DNA of 64,000 bases from Streptomyces sp. 3214.6 (GCF_900129855.1 NZ_LT670819.1:6324001-6388000); one strand, 5' to 3'. Counted from the stretch's first letter, positions 7,625 to 17,052 are shown. Made by a program: numbers and translations. The notes: generated by a model not told the origin, from the letters alone.

Positions 7625-8740
7625 TCAGGACCCGCCGCCACCGTCACGCTCCTTCCGCTGCTCCAGGCGGAGCAGCAGCTCCTTGCCCCGCCGCCGCGCG
7701 GCCACGTCGCAGACGACCGCCGACAGCAGCGGCGCGGTACGCCGACGGGCCAGCAGCAGCCGCTGGTTGACGACCGGCTCGGGCCGCCAGTGATGCTTGT
7801 ACGGCTCGTTGCCGCGCAGCAGGCTCAGCGCGCCGCGGCCGCCGCCCCGGGTGTGCTCGGCGCAGGCGTCGAGCAGCATCACCGCCACGTCCGCCTTGCG
7901 TTCCCGCAGCCGTGGATGGGCGCCGTAGAGATAGCCCCCGGCCAGGCGGCGCGACAGCAGCGTCAGATCGACGGCCACCACGTCGTCGTCCAGCCGGAAC
8001 TCGGTGACCACCGCGTCCCCGGAACGCACCATCGGGCCGACCGAGCGCACCAGGTGCTCACAGAAACGGGAGCGCAGGTGCTCGCCGGTCACCTTCCGGC
8101 CCTGCCACTGCAACTGGTGCAGTTCCAGGAGCCGGCGCAGCGCCGAGTCCACGTCCTCCGGGCAGACGACCCGACGCTCCACGCCCAGCGCGGTCAGCTT
8201 GCGCAGCTTGGCGCGCACCCGCTGGGCCTTCGCCGACGGCAGCCGGGCCACCAACTCGTCCATGGGGACGGCCGGCAGCTCCAGGCACACCGAGTCGCTC
8301 ACCCGGCGCCGCGGACCGTGCCAGCGCTCGTAGACCTGCTCCACCGCGCCGCCCGGCCGCACCTCGCGGAAGTCGATCAGCGCGGTGCGGGCGGCCGTCG
8401 CGAGGCCCTCGGTGAGCGCGGCGACGGCCCGCTCGCCGTGTGCGTCGTCGACGAGGACGTCCCCGTAGTCGGAGATCGCCCCGCCGAGCGGCACCAGCGC
8501 CGGCAGCGGCCGACGGACGGCCGTCAGCGGGGCGGCGGCGACGAGGTCACCGCCGTCGCGGACCAGCAGCAGACGCAGTCGCCCGCGCCTGCCGTACGAC
8601 AGCCACCACGAGTGCAGCCAGGCGTGACTCTGGAACGGTGTGGCCGTCGCGCACCTCTGGTACAGGCGCCCCCAGGCGGGCGCGAGGGCGGCGAAGGCCT
8701 GTTCGTCCGTGACGAGTTCGGTGGTGAACGTCGGTTTCAC
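7625..8740 (-). CDS. GNAT acetyltransferase, CelD/BcsL (BioF2-like) type
   Basis: This 371-aa protein has the double-GNAT layout of the CelD/FemAB-like acetyltransferases often found in polysaccharide loci (AWLHSWWLSYG near 45; KAQRVRAKLRKL and LHQLQWQGRK in the middle). A GGYLYGAHP segment and SLLRGNEPYKHHW near the end are diagnostic. It probably acylates a polymer sugar or a carrier-bound precursor; the substrate is unknown. GTG start at 8740 overlaps the stop codon of the Wzz-like gene by four bases (GTGA), making it the last gene of the exopolysaccharide operon. Confidence 0.8.
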   Translation of the reverse strand: MKPTFTTELVTDEQAFAALAPAWGRLYQRCATATPFQSHAWLHSWWLSYGRRGRLRLLLVRDGGDLVAAAPLTAVRRPLPALVPLGGAISDYGDVLVDDAHGERAVAALTEGLATAARTALIDFREVRPGGAVEQVYERWHGPRRRVSDSVCLELPAVPMDELVARLPSAKAQRVRAKLRKLTALGVERRVVCPEDVDSALRRLLELHQLQWQGRKVTGEHLRSRFCEHLVRSVGPMVRSGDAVVTEFRLDDDVVAVDLTLLSRRLAGGYLYGAHPRLRERKADVAVMLLDACAEHTRGGGRGALSLLRGNEPYKHHWRPEPVVNQRLLLARRRTAPLLSAVVCDVAARRRGKELLLRLEQRKERDGGGGS

Positions 8741-9384
8741 AGCGTTCCGTGTGCGTCGGCGGCGACGGCCGGGCCGGGGACGGCGGCAGGACGCGCGGCC
8801 TCCTCCTCCCGGGCCCGCTTCGGCCGCACCAGCAGCACCAGCCCGCCGAGCAAACCGCCCGCGCTCGCCCCCACCAGGGCCGTCACCGCCCAGGACGCCG
8901 AGGAGGGGGCGGTCGGCTCGACCGCCCGGGCGAACTGCTGGAGCTCGACGTTGGTGGTGGCCTGGGAGCTCTTCGCGTGCTGGGTCAGCGAGCGGGAGAC
9001 CGCGTTGGCCATGTCGGCGGCCAGGTCGGGACGCGAGGAGGTCGCCGTGATCGAGACCATCGGGGCGTCCGGCGAGGTCGCGGTCTGCACGCTCTGCTGA
9101 AGCGTCTTCACCGGCACGCCCGCCCAGACCTGGGCGTCCCCGAGTACCGCGAGCTGGGTGGCGACCCGGCCGTAGGCCTGCGCGAAGCCGAGCGCGGACG
9201 CCGGGTCGGACTTCTCGGTGGGAACGGCGACGACATAGGCGGTGGCCGTGTACACGGGCGGCTCGACGGCCCCGTACGCGCCGCCGAGCAGGCCGCCGGC
9301 GACGGCGCCGGCCGCGAGCAGGGACCACGGCGGGAGCGTCCTGGCGCGGCGCAGGGCGGCAGGACGACGGGGGTTCTCGGTCAT
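8737..9384 (-). CDS. Wzz-like polysaccharide chain-length/export protein
   Basis: This 215-aa membrane protein has two membrane helices, near 20-42 (SLLAAGAVAGGLLGG) and 165-187 (ALVGASAGGLLGG), framing an extracytoplasmic domain. That is the topology of Wzz/polysaccharide co-polymerase proteins that set chain length with a Wzy polymerase. No tyrosine-kinase domain is attached. It follows the glycosyltransferase gene with a four-base overlap and precedes the GNAT gene in the same way. Confidence 0.75.
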   Translation of the reverse strand: MTENPRRPAALRRARTLPPWSLLAAGAVAGGLLGGAYGAVEPPVYTATAYVVAVPTEKSDPASALGFAQAYGRVATQLAVLGDAQVWAGVPVKTLQQSVQTATSPDAPMVSITATSSRPDLAADMANAVSRSLTQHAKSSQATTNVELQQFARAVEPTAPSSASWAVTALVGASAGGLLGGLVLLVRPKRAREEEAARPAAVPGPAVAADAHGTL

Positions 9385-10547
9385 GGGGAACTGACTCCCT
9401 GGGGTGTCGGGGTAGTTGGGGAGAGCAGGGATGGTCCGGAAACGGTGGCCGCGTACACGTCCATGAGTCGGGCGGCGCTGCGGGTGATGTCGTAGTGGCG
9501 GGCCGCCTCGGGCGCGCTGCGCGGGCCGGCGGGACGCGCGCGTTCCTCGGTGAGCGCGCGGACGAACGCCTCGGCGCCGCCGCTCACCCGGCGGGCGCCC
9601 GCCGTCGCCCCGGCGGGCAGGTGTTCGATCGCGGGGCAGGAGGCGTAGAGCACGGGCAGCCCGCAGGCCAGCGCCTCCACGATCGCCAGGCCGAAGGTCT
9701 CCTCGGGGGAGGGGGAGACGAACAGGTCCATGGCGCAGATGAGGGAGGGCAGATCGGGGCCGGGGGTGCCGTCCGGGACGCTGGGGCGTTCGCCGGTGAA
9801 CAGGACGCGGTCGGCGACCCCCGCCTCGTGCGCGGTGCGCCGCAGCACGTTCTCCTCGGGGCCGCCGCCGACCAGCAACAGCCAGTGGTCGGCGGGGAGC
9901 CGGGCGAGGGCATGGAGGACGACGTCGAAGCGTTTGGCGGCCGTGAGGCGTCCGATGCCGCCGATGACGCAGGCGTCGTCGGGCAGGCCGAGACGCCGGC
10001 GGGTGCGGTGCCGGGCTTCGGGGTCGAAGCGGAAGCGGGCCAGGTCGATGCCGTTGGGGACGACCTCGATCCGGGGGGCCGGGACGCCCCAGCTGCGCAG
10101 CCGGTCGGCGACGGTCGGGGAGACGGCGACCGTGGTGCGGCCCAGCCGCTCGCTGGCGAGGTAGAGCGCACGCACCCCGGAGGTCAGCTTCCGCCCCTCC
10201 AACTGCGAGGCGCCCAGGGAGTGTTCCGTGGCGACGACGGCGCGCACCCCCGCGAGCCGCGCCGCCAGCCGACCGTAGACGCAGGCCCGGTAGAGGTGGG
10301 TGTGGACGAGGTCGTAGCCGCCGGAGCGGATGAGCCGGACCAGCCGCGGCAGCGCGCCGAGGTCGCGGTTGCCGGCCATGCCGAGGTGCACGACCCGCAC
10401 CCCGTCCGCGGTCAGCCCGTCGGCGACCGACCCCGGGTTCGTCAGCGTCACCACGTCGCAGTCGACCGGAAGGTGGCGCAGCAGCAACCGCAGTTGCTGC
10501 TCGGCGCCGCCGACGCCCAGCCCCGTGATGATGTGCAGCGCCTTCAC
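9381..10547 (-). CDS. Glycosyltransferase family 4
   Basis: This 388-aa GT-B-fold enzyme has an N-terminal GLGVGGAEQQ acceptor-side motif (9-18) and VVPNGIDLARF (about 185) at the domain joint. IGGIGRLTAAKRFD follows (about 218), and an EX7E motif (PEETFGLAIVEAL, about 300) contacts the nucleotide sugar. It adds a sugar to the undecaprenyl-linked repeat unit in the cytoplasm. GTG start at 10547 overlaps the deacetylase stop codon by four bases. Sugar specificity cannot be read from sequence. Confidence 0.88.
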   Translation of the reverse strand: MKALHIITGLGVGGAEQQLRLLLRHLPVDCDVVTLTNPGSVADGLTADGVRVVHLGMAGNRDLGALPRLVRLIRSGGYDLVHTHLYRACVYGRLAARLAGVRAVVATEHSLGASQLEGRKLTSGVRALYLASERLGRTTVAVSPTVADRLRSWGVPAPRIEVVPNGIDLARFRFDPEARHRTRRRLGLPDDACVIGGIGRLTAAKRFDVVLHALARLPADHWLLLVGGGPEENVLRRTAHEAGVADRVLFTGERPSVPDGTPGPDLPSLICAMDLFVSPSPEETFGLAIVEALACGLPVLYASCPAIEHLPAGATAGARRVSGGAEAFVRALTEERARPAGPRSAPEAARHYDITRSAARLMDVYAATVSGPSLLSPTTPTPQGVSSP

Positions 10548-11284
10548 CGCAGCTCCTCGACGGGACGCCGGCGCAACCGGTGCAGCCGGTACTTCAGCAG
10601 CAGGCGCAGCGCGTTGTCGTTCTCTCCGATGTGCACGCGGGGCAGGGCGTGCAGGCCGTTCAGCTTTCCGGGGTCGATCGCGCAGGCGTAGCTGTAACCG
10701 GCTTCCCGTACGGCGTCCATGGCGCGCCGGTCGATCGTCCCGTACGGGTAGCAGAAGCCGGCGATCTCGGTGCCGAGAAGTGCGGTGAGGGCGGCGCGGC
10801 TCTCGACGGTCTCCGCCTTGAGGGTGAGGTCGTCGGCCCGGGTGAGGTCGATGTGGGTGAGGCCGTGCGAGCCGATCTCGACGCCCTCGTAGGCCGCGCG
10901 GCAGATGCCGTCGGCGGTCAGCAGGGGCTTGCGCGGGCCCAGCGGGTCCCAGGCGTTGTCGCCGCCGAGCCGGCCGGGCAGCACGAAGAGGGTGGCGTTG
11001 CAGCGGTGGCGGCGCAGCACCGGCAGGGCGTCGGTGAGGAAGTCGGCGTAGCCGTCGTCGAAGGTGAGACCGACGAGATTCTGGCCCTTGCCCTCCGCGC
11101 GGGCGGCGAGGAGCCGGCTCATGGAGACGCCGCGCAGTCCGTGCCGGCGCAGCCACATCAGCTGCTTCTCCAGCCGTTCGGGGGTGACGGTGATCTGGTA
11201 CGGGTCCTCGGGGCAGTCGTCGACGGAGTGGTACATCGCCACCCACGGGACGGAAGTGCGTCTGCTGGTGTCAGAAGCGGCCAT
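10544..11284 (-). CDS. Polysaccharide deacetylase (NodB-like, CE4)
   Basis: This 246-aa protein has the CE4 signature. TFDDGYADF (about 93-101) supplies the catalytic Asp and one metal-binding Asp, SHGLTHIDLTR (about 155) supplies the two metal-binding His, and GFCYPYGTID lies near 190. No signal peptide is evident, so it may act on lipid-linked intermediates or be exported another way. ATG at 11284 lies inside the 3' end of the flippase gene (14-base overlap). It probably removes N-acetyl groups from the exopolysaccharide. Confidence 0.87.
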   Translation of the reverse strand: MAASDTSRRTSVPWVAMYHSVDDCPEDPYQITVTPERLEKQLMWLRRHGLRGVSMSRLLAARAEGKGQNLVGLTFDDGYADFLTDALPVLRRHRCNATLFVLPGRLGGDNAWDPLGPRKPLLTADGICRAAYEGVEIGSHGLTHIDLTRADDLTLKAETVESRAALTALLGTEIAGFCYPYGTIDRRAMDAVREAGYSYACAIDPGKLNGLHALPRVHIGENDNALRLLLKYRLHRLRRRPVEELR

Positions 11285-13085
11285 GGGAGAGCCTTCGGGT
11301 CGCGGAACGTACGGAACGGAGGGCGGAGACGATGCCCTGGGCGCCCAGGGCACGGCCGAGCAGCAGATAGACGGCGGTCACGGTGAGCCCGCCGGCGGCG
11401 AGACCGGCGAGCGGGTCGGCGAACCGTGCGGCGGCGAAGCCCCCGGCCAGGGCCGCCGCCAGGGCCGCCGACACCGGCCGGCTCAGCTCGCGCAGCACGC
11501 CCGGGACACTGACCGGGACGCTGCGCGGACCCATCCCGGCCAGCAGCACCAGCGCGGAGACGGTGATGCCGGTCGCGTTGGCGGCGGCGATCCCGTACAC
11601 GCCCCAGGCGTGGACGCTCAGCGCGCCGATCAGGGAGGTCACGGCGATCCCGGCGGCCATCGAGCCCACCGGGTACCAGGAGCCGCGGCCCGCCGAGAAG
11701 TAGGAGCGGACCAGGACGCCCACCAGGGTCTGGCCGAGCAGCCCGAGCGCGTACACGCGCATCACGCCGGCCGTCGCCGCCGTGTCCCGCGCGGTGAACG
11801 CGCCCCGCTGGAACAGCACCTCGACGATCTGCGGCGCGCACGCCACCACGGCGGCCGCGCCCAGCAGCACGATGCACGCGGCCAGCGCCAGGTCCCGCTC
11901 CACGCGGCCGCGGGCCCGCTCGGTGTCGCCCTCGGCCAGCGCCCGCGCGACCACCGGGAAGGTGACCGTGCACACCATCACCGACAGGATCATCGGCATC
12001 TGCGCGACCTTCTGCGCGTAGTTCAGGTGCGAGATGGCCCCGGCCGGGAGGTGCGAGGCGAGGAAGCGTTCGATGAGGACCTGGGACTGCCGGCACAGGG
12101 CGAACAGGAGCACGGTCGTCAGCAGCGCGGTGTCCAGCGGCCGCGGCTCCGCCTGCCCCGCGGCCCCCTCCCCGGCCGCCGCCCCGCCCGCCTCCGCGCC
12201 CACCGCCCGCTTCCTCAACTGCCCGAGCAGGGACGGCAGTTGTACGACGGCCATCAGCAGTCCGCCCACCGCGACCCCGACCGCCGCCGACCGCACCCCC
12301 CAGCGCCCGCCGAGCACGAACATCCCGGTGATGATGCCGACGTTGTAGGCCACGTAGATCGCCGCGGGCGCCAGGTACCTGCGGTGCGCGCGCAGGGCCG
12401 CGCTGCAGTACCCGGCGAGTCCGAAGCTCACCACGCAGGTCGCGGTGAGCCGGGTGCAGTCGACGGCGAGCGCGGGGTCGGGCAGGCCGGGCGCGAGGGC
12501 CCCGACCAGCTGCGGGGCGATGCCGATGAGCAGGGCGCCGACCGCGACGAACGCCAGCGACAGCCGGGGGAGCGTGTCGGCGACCAGCGCGCGGACCGGG
12601 TCGCCCGGGGCGCCCTGGGAACGGCGGGCCAACGCCATGCTGAACGCGGGGATCAGAGCGAACGCCAGCCCGTCCTCGATGAGCAGCGTGGCCGCGAACT
12701 CGGGCACGGTCCACGCGACGAGGAACGCGTCGGTGTCCCTGCCCGCCCCGAACAACCGGGCCAACGCCTGATCCCGCACCAGCCCGAGCAGCGCCCCGGC
12801 CACGGAGAGCACAGCGGTGACAAGAGCGGCCCTGGCGAGAAAACCCCGCGACGGCGAGGAAACATCGGCACCGCCCCCACCCACGGCCTCGCCCACGCTC
12901 CCGCCCACGACCTCGCCCATGTCGCCGCCCACGACCTCGCCCGCGTTCGGGTTCCCGAGTACCTTCGCGGCCGCTTCTTCGGCGGCCACACCGACCGGGC
13001 TTCCGATCGTCCGGGGGGCGGGTCGTGCCGGTGGGACGGGGGTGGGGTCGGCCGGGTGGGGGAGCCGGGGAGGCGTCGGGTTCAT
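11271..13085 (-). CDS. MurJ/MviN-family lipid-linked oligosaccharide flippase
   Basis: This 604-aa protein has about 14 membrane segments of the MviN/MVF fold, including GLVRDQALARLFGAG at the first helix, LIPAFSMALA and FQRGAFTARDT. In this gene context it most likely flips the exopolysaccharide repeat unit (a Wzx-like role) rather than lipid II, because essential murJ normally sits elsewhere. The first 75 residues are a Pro/Gly-rich cytoplasmic extension with GEVVGG/GEAVGG repeats not found in most family members. ATG at 13085 overlaps the polymerase stop codon. Confidence 0.85.
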   Translation of the reverse strand: MNPTPPRLPHPADPTPVPPARPAPRTIGSPVGVAAEEAAAKVLGNPNAGEVVGGDMGEVVGGSVGEAVGGGGADVSSPSRGFLARAALVTAVLSVAGALLGLVRDQALARLFGAGRDTDAFLVAWTVPEFAATLLIEDGLAFALIPAFSMALARRSQGAPGDPVRALVADTLPRLSLAFVAVGALLIGIAPQLVGALAPGLPDPALAVDCTRLTATCVVSFGLAGYCSAALRAHRRYLAPAAIYVAYNVGIITGMFVLGGRWGVRSAAVGVAVGGLLMAVVQLPSLLGQLRKRAVGAEAGGAAAGEGAAGQAEPRPLDTALLTTVLLFALCRQSQVLIERFLASHLPAGAISHLNYAQKVAQMPMILSVMVCTVTFPVVARALAEGDTERARGRVERDLALAACIVLLGAAAVVACAPQIVEVLFQRGAFTARDTAATAGVMRVYALGLLGQTLVGVLVRSYFSAGRGSWYPVGSMAAGIAVTSLIGALSVHAWGVYGIAAANATGITVSALVLLAGMGPRSVPVSVPGVLRELSRPVSAALAAALAGGFAAARFADPLAGLAAGGLTVTAVYLLLGRALGAQGIVSALRSVRSATRRLSHGRF

Positions 13086-14404
13086 CGGGCGCGGGCCTCC
13101 TCGCGGGGGCTGCCGTCGGCGTCGGCGCCGACCAGCGCCCACCAGGCCGCCACCCCGAAGACGACCGCGGTCAGGACGGTGGAGGGGCCGCCGATGTCGG
13201 CGTACATGAAGTCGATCAGCTGCCAGATCAGCAGGCCGCAGGCGACGAGCGCGCAGTCGAGGCCGGGGCCGCAGCGCCGGACACGGAACCAGCCGCGCAG
13301 CCCGCACGCCAGCAGCGCCAGCCAGCCGCCCGCGAGGGCGAGCAGTCCGATCAGGCCCTGCTCGGCGAGGACCAGCAGGTACATGTTGTGCGGGGAGAGC
13401 AGCGGCTGCCGTACGAAGGCCGAGCCCGCGCCCTCGGTGTCGCTGCCGGAGGACAGCGCGAGGGAGGCGTGCGTGTCGCGGTGTTCGGGGAAGTCCTTCA
13501 ACCCGACGCCGGTGAGCGGCTGTTCGCGCCACATGCCGACCGCCGCCGCCCACATCGTGTACCGGTCGGTGACCGACTGGTCGGGAGCGTTCGCGACCTG
13601 CGTGATGCTGCTGACGCGCTGCTGGAGCATCGCCGAGCCGACGCCGAAGCCGCCGACCAGGATCACGCCGGCCGCGACCGCGACCGCGCCCACCTTCAGC
13701 GCGCGCCGCAACCCGGCGAGGGCCAGCTGGATCGTGCAGGTCAGCGCGGTCGCGATCCACGCGCCCCGGCTGAAGGACAGCGCGAGCGGCGTCAGCAGCG
13801 CGAGCGCGCAGCCCGCGGCGATCGCCCGCTGCCGCGGCGAGGTCCGGCCGAGCGCCAGCCCGACCGCGCAGATCAGCCCGAACGACACGACGGTCGCCAT
13901 GCCCATCACGTCCTGCGGTCCGAACGTGCCGACCGCCCGGATGTCCTCGCCCTGGTAGGAGGCGCCGGTCCCGGTGACGAACTGATGGACGCCGACCGCC
14001 CCCTGCCACCCCGCGAGCCCGACGAACGACCAGGCCAGCACCCGGAAGTCGGAGCGGTCACGGACGAGGAGGACGACGGCCGCGGGGACGAGCACGAAGA
14101 TCTGCAGATAGCGGCCGAGCCCGGTGAGCCCCGCGCCCGCCGGGGTCGCGCCCAGCGCGGCGAGCGCGACCCCGACGACCGGCAGCCCGAGGATCACGGC
14201 GGCCCTCCGTGACAGGGGGCGCCGCCGCTGCCGCAGCAGCCGTACCGCGCAGAACAGCACGACCAGCGCGGACAGCGCGTCGGCCGGCCCGGCGCCGCCC
14301 TCGGCGCCGGGGGTGGGCGGCAGCCCGAGCAGGGCGACCACCACGATCAGGGGCAGGACCGGTGACAGGGCCCGGGCGCGCGGCGCGGACAGGGCGAGGG
14401 TCAT
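13082..14404 (-). CDS. O-antigen ligase/Wzy-type polysaccharide polymerase
   Basis: This 440-aa integral membrane protein has about 10-12 helices and the Wzy_C/O-antigen ligase pattern. A large external loop (about 250-320) contains DRYTMWAAAVGMWREQPLTGVG, then SPHNMYLLVLAEQG, where the conserved His lies. It would polymerise repeat units on the outer face of the membrane. It is seven bases downstream of the initiating transferase gene and overlaps the flippase gene by four bases. Confidence 0.83.
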   Translation of the reverse strand: MTLALSAPRARALSPVLPLIVVVALLGLPPTPGAEGGAGPADALSALVVLFCAVRLLRQRRRPLSRRAAVILGLPVVGVALAALGATPAGAGLTGLGRYLQIFVLVPAAVVLLVRDRSDFRVLAWSFVGLAGWQGAVGVHQFVTGTGASYQGEDIRAVGTFGPQDVMGMATVVSFGLICAVGLALGRTSPRQRAIAAGCALALLTPLALSFSRGAWIATALTCTIQLALAGLRRALKVGAVAVAAGVILVGGFGVGSAMLQQRVSSITQVANAPDQSVTDRYTMWAAAVGMWREQPLTGVGLKDFPEHRDTHASLALSSGSDTEGAGSAFVRQPLLSPHNMYLLVLAEQGLIGLLALAGGWLALLACGLRGWFRVRRCGPGLDCALVACGLLIWQLIDFMYADIGGPSTVLTAVVFGVAAWWALVGADADGSPREEARAR

Positions 14405-14411
14405 CGGCGGG

Positions 14412-15827
14412 TCAGCTCCCGGTCGGTCGCACGAGGGAGGCCGCTGTGCGCAGCAGGATGCAGACGTCCTGCCACAGCGACCAGTTGTCGATGTACGCGT
14501 TGTCGAAGCGGGCCCGGTCCTCGATGGAGGTGTCGCCGCGCAGTCCGTGGACCTGGGCGAGACCGGTGATGCCGGTCTGCATCCGGTGGCGGGCCGCGTA
14601 GCCCGGGTAGGTCTGGCTGAACTGGCCGACGAAGAAGGGGCGTTCGGGTCGCGGCCCGACCAGGCTCATGTCGCCGCACAGGACGTTGAACAGCTGGAGC
14701 AGCTCGTCCAGCGAGGTCCGGCGCAGAAAGCGGCAGAAGGGGCTCATCTCCCGCTCGCCGGCCACGCTCCAGCGGGTCGCGGCCTCGTGCTCGTCGACCG
14801 GGCGGTGGGTGCGGAACTTCAGCAGCGTGAAGGGCCGGCCGTCCTTGCCGATGCGCTCCTGCCGGAACACGATCCCCGGCCCGTCCGTCAGCCGCAGCAC
14901 CGCCGCGCACACCAGCAGCAGGGGGCTCACCAGCAGCAGCAGCGTCCCGGAGGCCGTGACGTCCAGCAGTCGCTTGCCGAGGCTGCCCCGGCGCCGGGCG
15001 CCCAGGTCGAGGCGGCGGCAGGAGAACCCGGCGAGCAGCTCACGGCTCGCGTACGGGGGGATGTCGGCGTCGACCTCCCACACCGTGCAGCCCGACTCGG
15101 CGAGCGCCCGCAGCAGCGGGCCCTGCTCGGTGCGCACGGCCGGGTGGACGCACAGGACGTCGCGGACGCCGTTTTGGATGAGGGCCCGCTGCACCTCCTG
15201 ACCAGTGGTCAGCACCGGAAGTCCGTCGGCGCCGTCGGAGCGCTCGGCGACAATCCCCACCGGCCGTACCCCGCAGCGCGGGTGGCGCAGCACGGCGGCG
15301 GCGACGCGCTGCGCGGTCGTGGCGGGGCCGATGACGAGCGCGGCGTGCGGGCGGCGCAGCAGCGCCCGGCGGCGGCGCCGGTGGACGAGCGCGCGGCCGG
15401 CGCACGCGGCCACGGCCTGCGCCGTGCACCCGAGGAGCAGGGTGTGGGCCGAGAGCGCGTGCGCGGGGATCCACGCCGCGACGAACGCCCCCAGCGCCAG
15501 CCAGGCAACGGCGATCCGGCCGCAGACGGCGGGCAGTTCGTCCAGCACCCCCGTCACCGGGCGCGGACGCTGCGGGCGCAGCAGCATCGTGGCGGCGACC
15601 AGCAGGGCCACCAGTAACGGGCGGCGCTGCGCCCCGGTCAGTGCCAGGGCGCCCAGCGACGCGGCGAGGCCGTCGGCGAGCAGCAGCGGCAGCGGCGACA
15701 CGGGCCGCGCGGAGGGCCGTCGGGTGGGGAACCGGAATCCCGCTGCGCTCTCCAGCCGCGGAATGACCGAGACAGGTGAGTATCCGGGCTGCGCGCCCGG
15801 GGAAGGGACGGTGCTTTCCGCAGTCAC
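14412..15827 (-). CDS. Polyprenyl glycosylphosphotransferase (initiating sugar transferase)
   Basis: This 471-aa enzyme starts repeat-unit synthesis by moving a sugar-1-phosphate to undecaprenyl phosphate. It has about four N-terminal membrane helices, a CoA-binding-like Rossmann domain (about 180-280), a fifth helix (LLDVTASGTLLLLVSPLLL), and the C-terminal catalytic domain. That domain shows FRQERIGKDGRPFTLLKFRT, LRRTSLDELLQLFNVL and MSLVGPRPE. GTG start at 15827 overlaps the upstream glycosyltransferase stop. Codon 71 (15615-15617) is TTA, so its translation should need bldA tRNA-Leu(UUA). Confidence 0.9.
   Translation of the reverse strand: MTAESTVPSPGAQPGYSPVSVIPRLESAAGFRFPTRRPSARPVSPLPLLLADGLAASLGALALTGAQRRPLLVALLVAATMLLRPQRPRPVTGVLDELPAVCGRIAVAWLALGAFVAAWIPAHALSAHTLLLGCTAQAVAACAGRALVHRRRRRALLRRPHAALVIGPATTAQRVAAAVLRHPRCGVRPVGIVAERSDGADGLPVLTTGQEVQRALIQNGVRDVLCVHPAVRTEQGPLLRALAESGCTVWEVDADIPPYASRELLAGFSCRRLDLGARRRGSLGKRLLDVTASGTLLLLVSPLLLVCAAVLRLTDGPGIVFRQERIGKDGRPFTLLKFRTHRPVDEHEAATRWSVAGEREMSPFCRFLRRTSLDELLQLFNVLCGDMSLVGPRPERPFFVGQFSQTYPGYAARHRMQTGITGLAQVHGLRGDTSIEDRARFDNAYIDNWSLWQDVCILLRTAASLVRPTGS
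15615..15617 (-). promoter_or_regulatory. TTA codon (bldA-dependent) in the initiating transferase gene
   Basis: In-frame TTA at codon 71 of the polyprenyl glycosylphosphotransferase gene (frame checked from the GTG at 15827). TTA codons are rare in Streptomyces and tie translation to bldA during development. Confidence 0.85.
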
Positions 15828-16999
15828 GAGTGGATGGACTCCCTGCACTCGGGGGGCGCGACGCGCGCCCCTTCCGTGGTCGTGAGCAGCTCTCGGTACA
15901 CGTCCGCGACCGCCTCGGTGGTGCGCCGCACGTCGTGCGCGGCCAGGACGTGAGCGCGTCCCTGGTGGCCGAGCGACTCGCGCAGCAGCGGGTCGAGGAG
16001 CAGTGCGGCTACGGTGTCGGCCAGCGCCGCGGGGTTCTCGGCGGGCACCAGACAGCGGGTGGCGAGCGGGTCGGGCAGGCTCTCCCGGGCGCCGTCCACG
16101 TCGGTCACCACGACGGGCCGCCCGCAGGCGAGCGCCTCGAGCGGGGCGAGCGCCATGCCTTCCCAGCGCGAGGGCAGTACGACGAGGTCGGCGGCCTGGT
16201 ACCAGGGCACGGCGTCGGCGACGGCGCCGGTGAACAGCACGGACTCCGGGGCGCGGGAGCGCAGTTGTTCCCCGTCCGGTCCGTCGCCGACCAGCACCAG
16301 CCGGGCGCCGGGCACCTTCCGTGCCACGTCCGCCCACGCCGCCAGCAGCACGTCCTGCCCCTTCTGCCGGCACAGCCGCCCCACGCACACCACCAGGGGT
16401 GCGGCCGGGGCGAGCAGCGGGAGGAGGCCGGCCCGTACGGTGTCGACGGGGGCCGGGTGGAAGCGCTCGGGGTCGATGCCGTTGGGGACGACGCTCCACC
16501 GCCCGGCGATCCGGGCGCGTTCCCCGGTCGCGCGCTCCGCCTCGCTCACACAGAGCAGCCGGTCGGCCCAACGGGCCCCGTACCGTTCCCAGGTGAGCGC
16601 GAGGGCCGCGGTGGGGCCGCCGACCGCCTCGAAGGACCAGGCGTGCGGCTGGAACACGGTCGGGATCCGCCCGCGCACCGCGAGCCGTCCGGCGAGTCCG
16701 GCCTTGGCGCTGTGCGCGTGCAGCAGATCGGGGCGTACCTCGTCGAGCAGGCGTCCGAGCCGCCGTACCTCACCGGGGAGCGAGGGTCCCGGGGCCCGCG
16801 TCGCCGCCCAGTGCCGTACGTTCGCGCCCAGCGCGCGCAGGTTCTCGGAGAGGGGGCTGTCGGGGCAGGCCACGGTGAGGTGCAGGCCGGCCGCGAGCTG
16901 GGCCCGGGCCAGGTCTGTGACGACCCGGGCGACCCCGCCGTCCACGGGCTGGGTGAGGTGCAGGACCCGGGGTCTGTCGTCGGGTTCTGGCTGGTGCAT
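15824..16999 (-). CDS. Glycosyltransferase family 4
   Basis: This 391-aa GT-B enzyme has VDGGVARVVTDLARAQ (about 20-35), HAHSAKAGLAGRLA, VVPNGIDPERFHP (about 180) and VCVGRLCRQKGQD (about 215). The EX7E motif in SRWEGMALAPLEAL contacts the sugar nucleotide. Start: ATG at 16999 with GAGGAAA about ten bases upstream. It lies 53 bases after the DUF3344 gene and overlaps the initiating transferase by four bases. Likely adds the second sugar of the repeat unit; the exact sugar is unknown. Confidence 0.88.
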   Translation of the reverse strand: MHQPEPDDRPRVLHLTQPVDGGVARVVTDLARAQLAAGLHLTVACPDSPLSENLRALGANVRHWAATRAPGPSLPGEVRRLGRLLDEVRPDLLHAHSAKAGLAGRLAVRGRIPTVFQPHAWSFEAVGGPTAALALTWERYGARWADRLLCVSEAERATGERARIAGRWSVVPNGIDPERFHPAPVDTVRAGLLPLLAPAAPLVVCVGRLCRQKGQDVLLAAWADVARKVPGARLVLVGDGPDGEQLRSRAPESVLFTGAVADAVPWYQAADLVVLPSRWEGMALAPLEALACGRPVVVTDVDGARESLPDPLATRCLVPAENPAALADTVAALLLDPLLRESLGHQGRAHVLAAHDVRRTTEAVADVYRELLTTTEGARVAPPECRESIHS

Positions 17000-17052
17000 G
17001 GCGCGGTTTCCTCGCTCACGGTGGCGCTTGGGACGTGCGGGAACGCGCTTGG

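Noticed and set aside
11064-13958. A 964-codon plus-strand open frame over the flippase and polymerase genes
   Set aside because: Same antisense effect; membrane-protein frames on the minus strand are supported by motifs and coupled starts.
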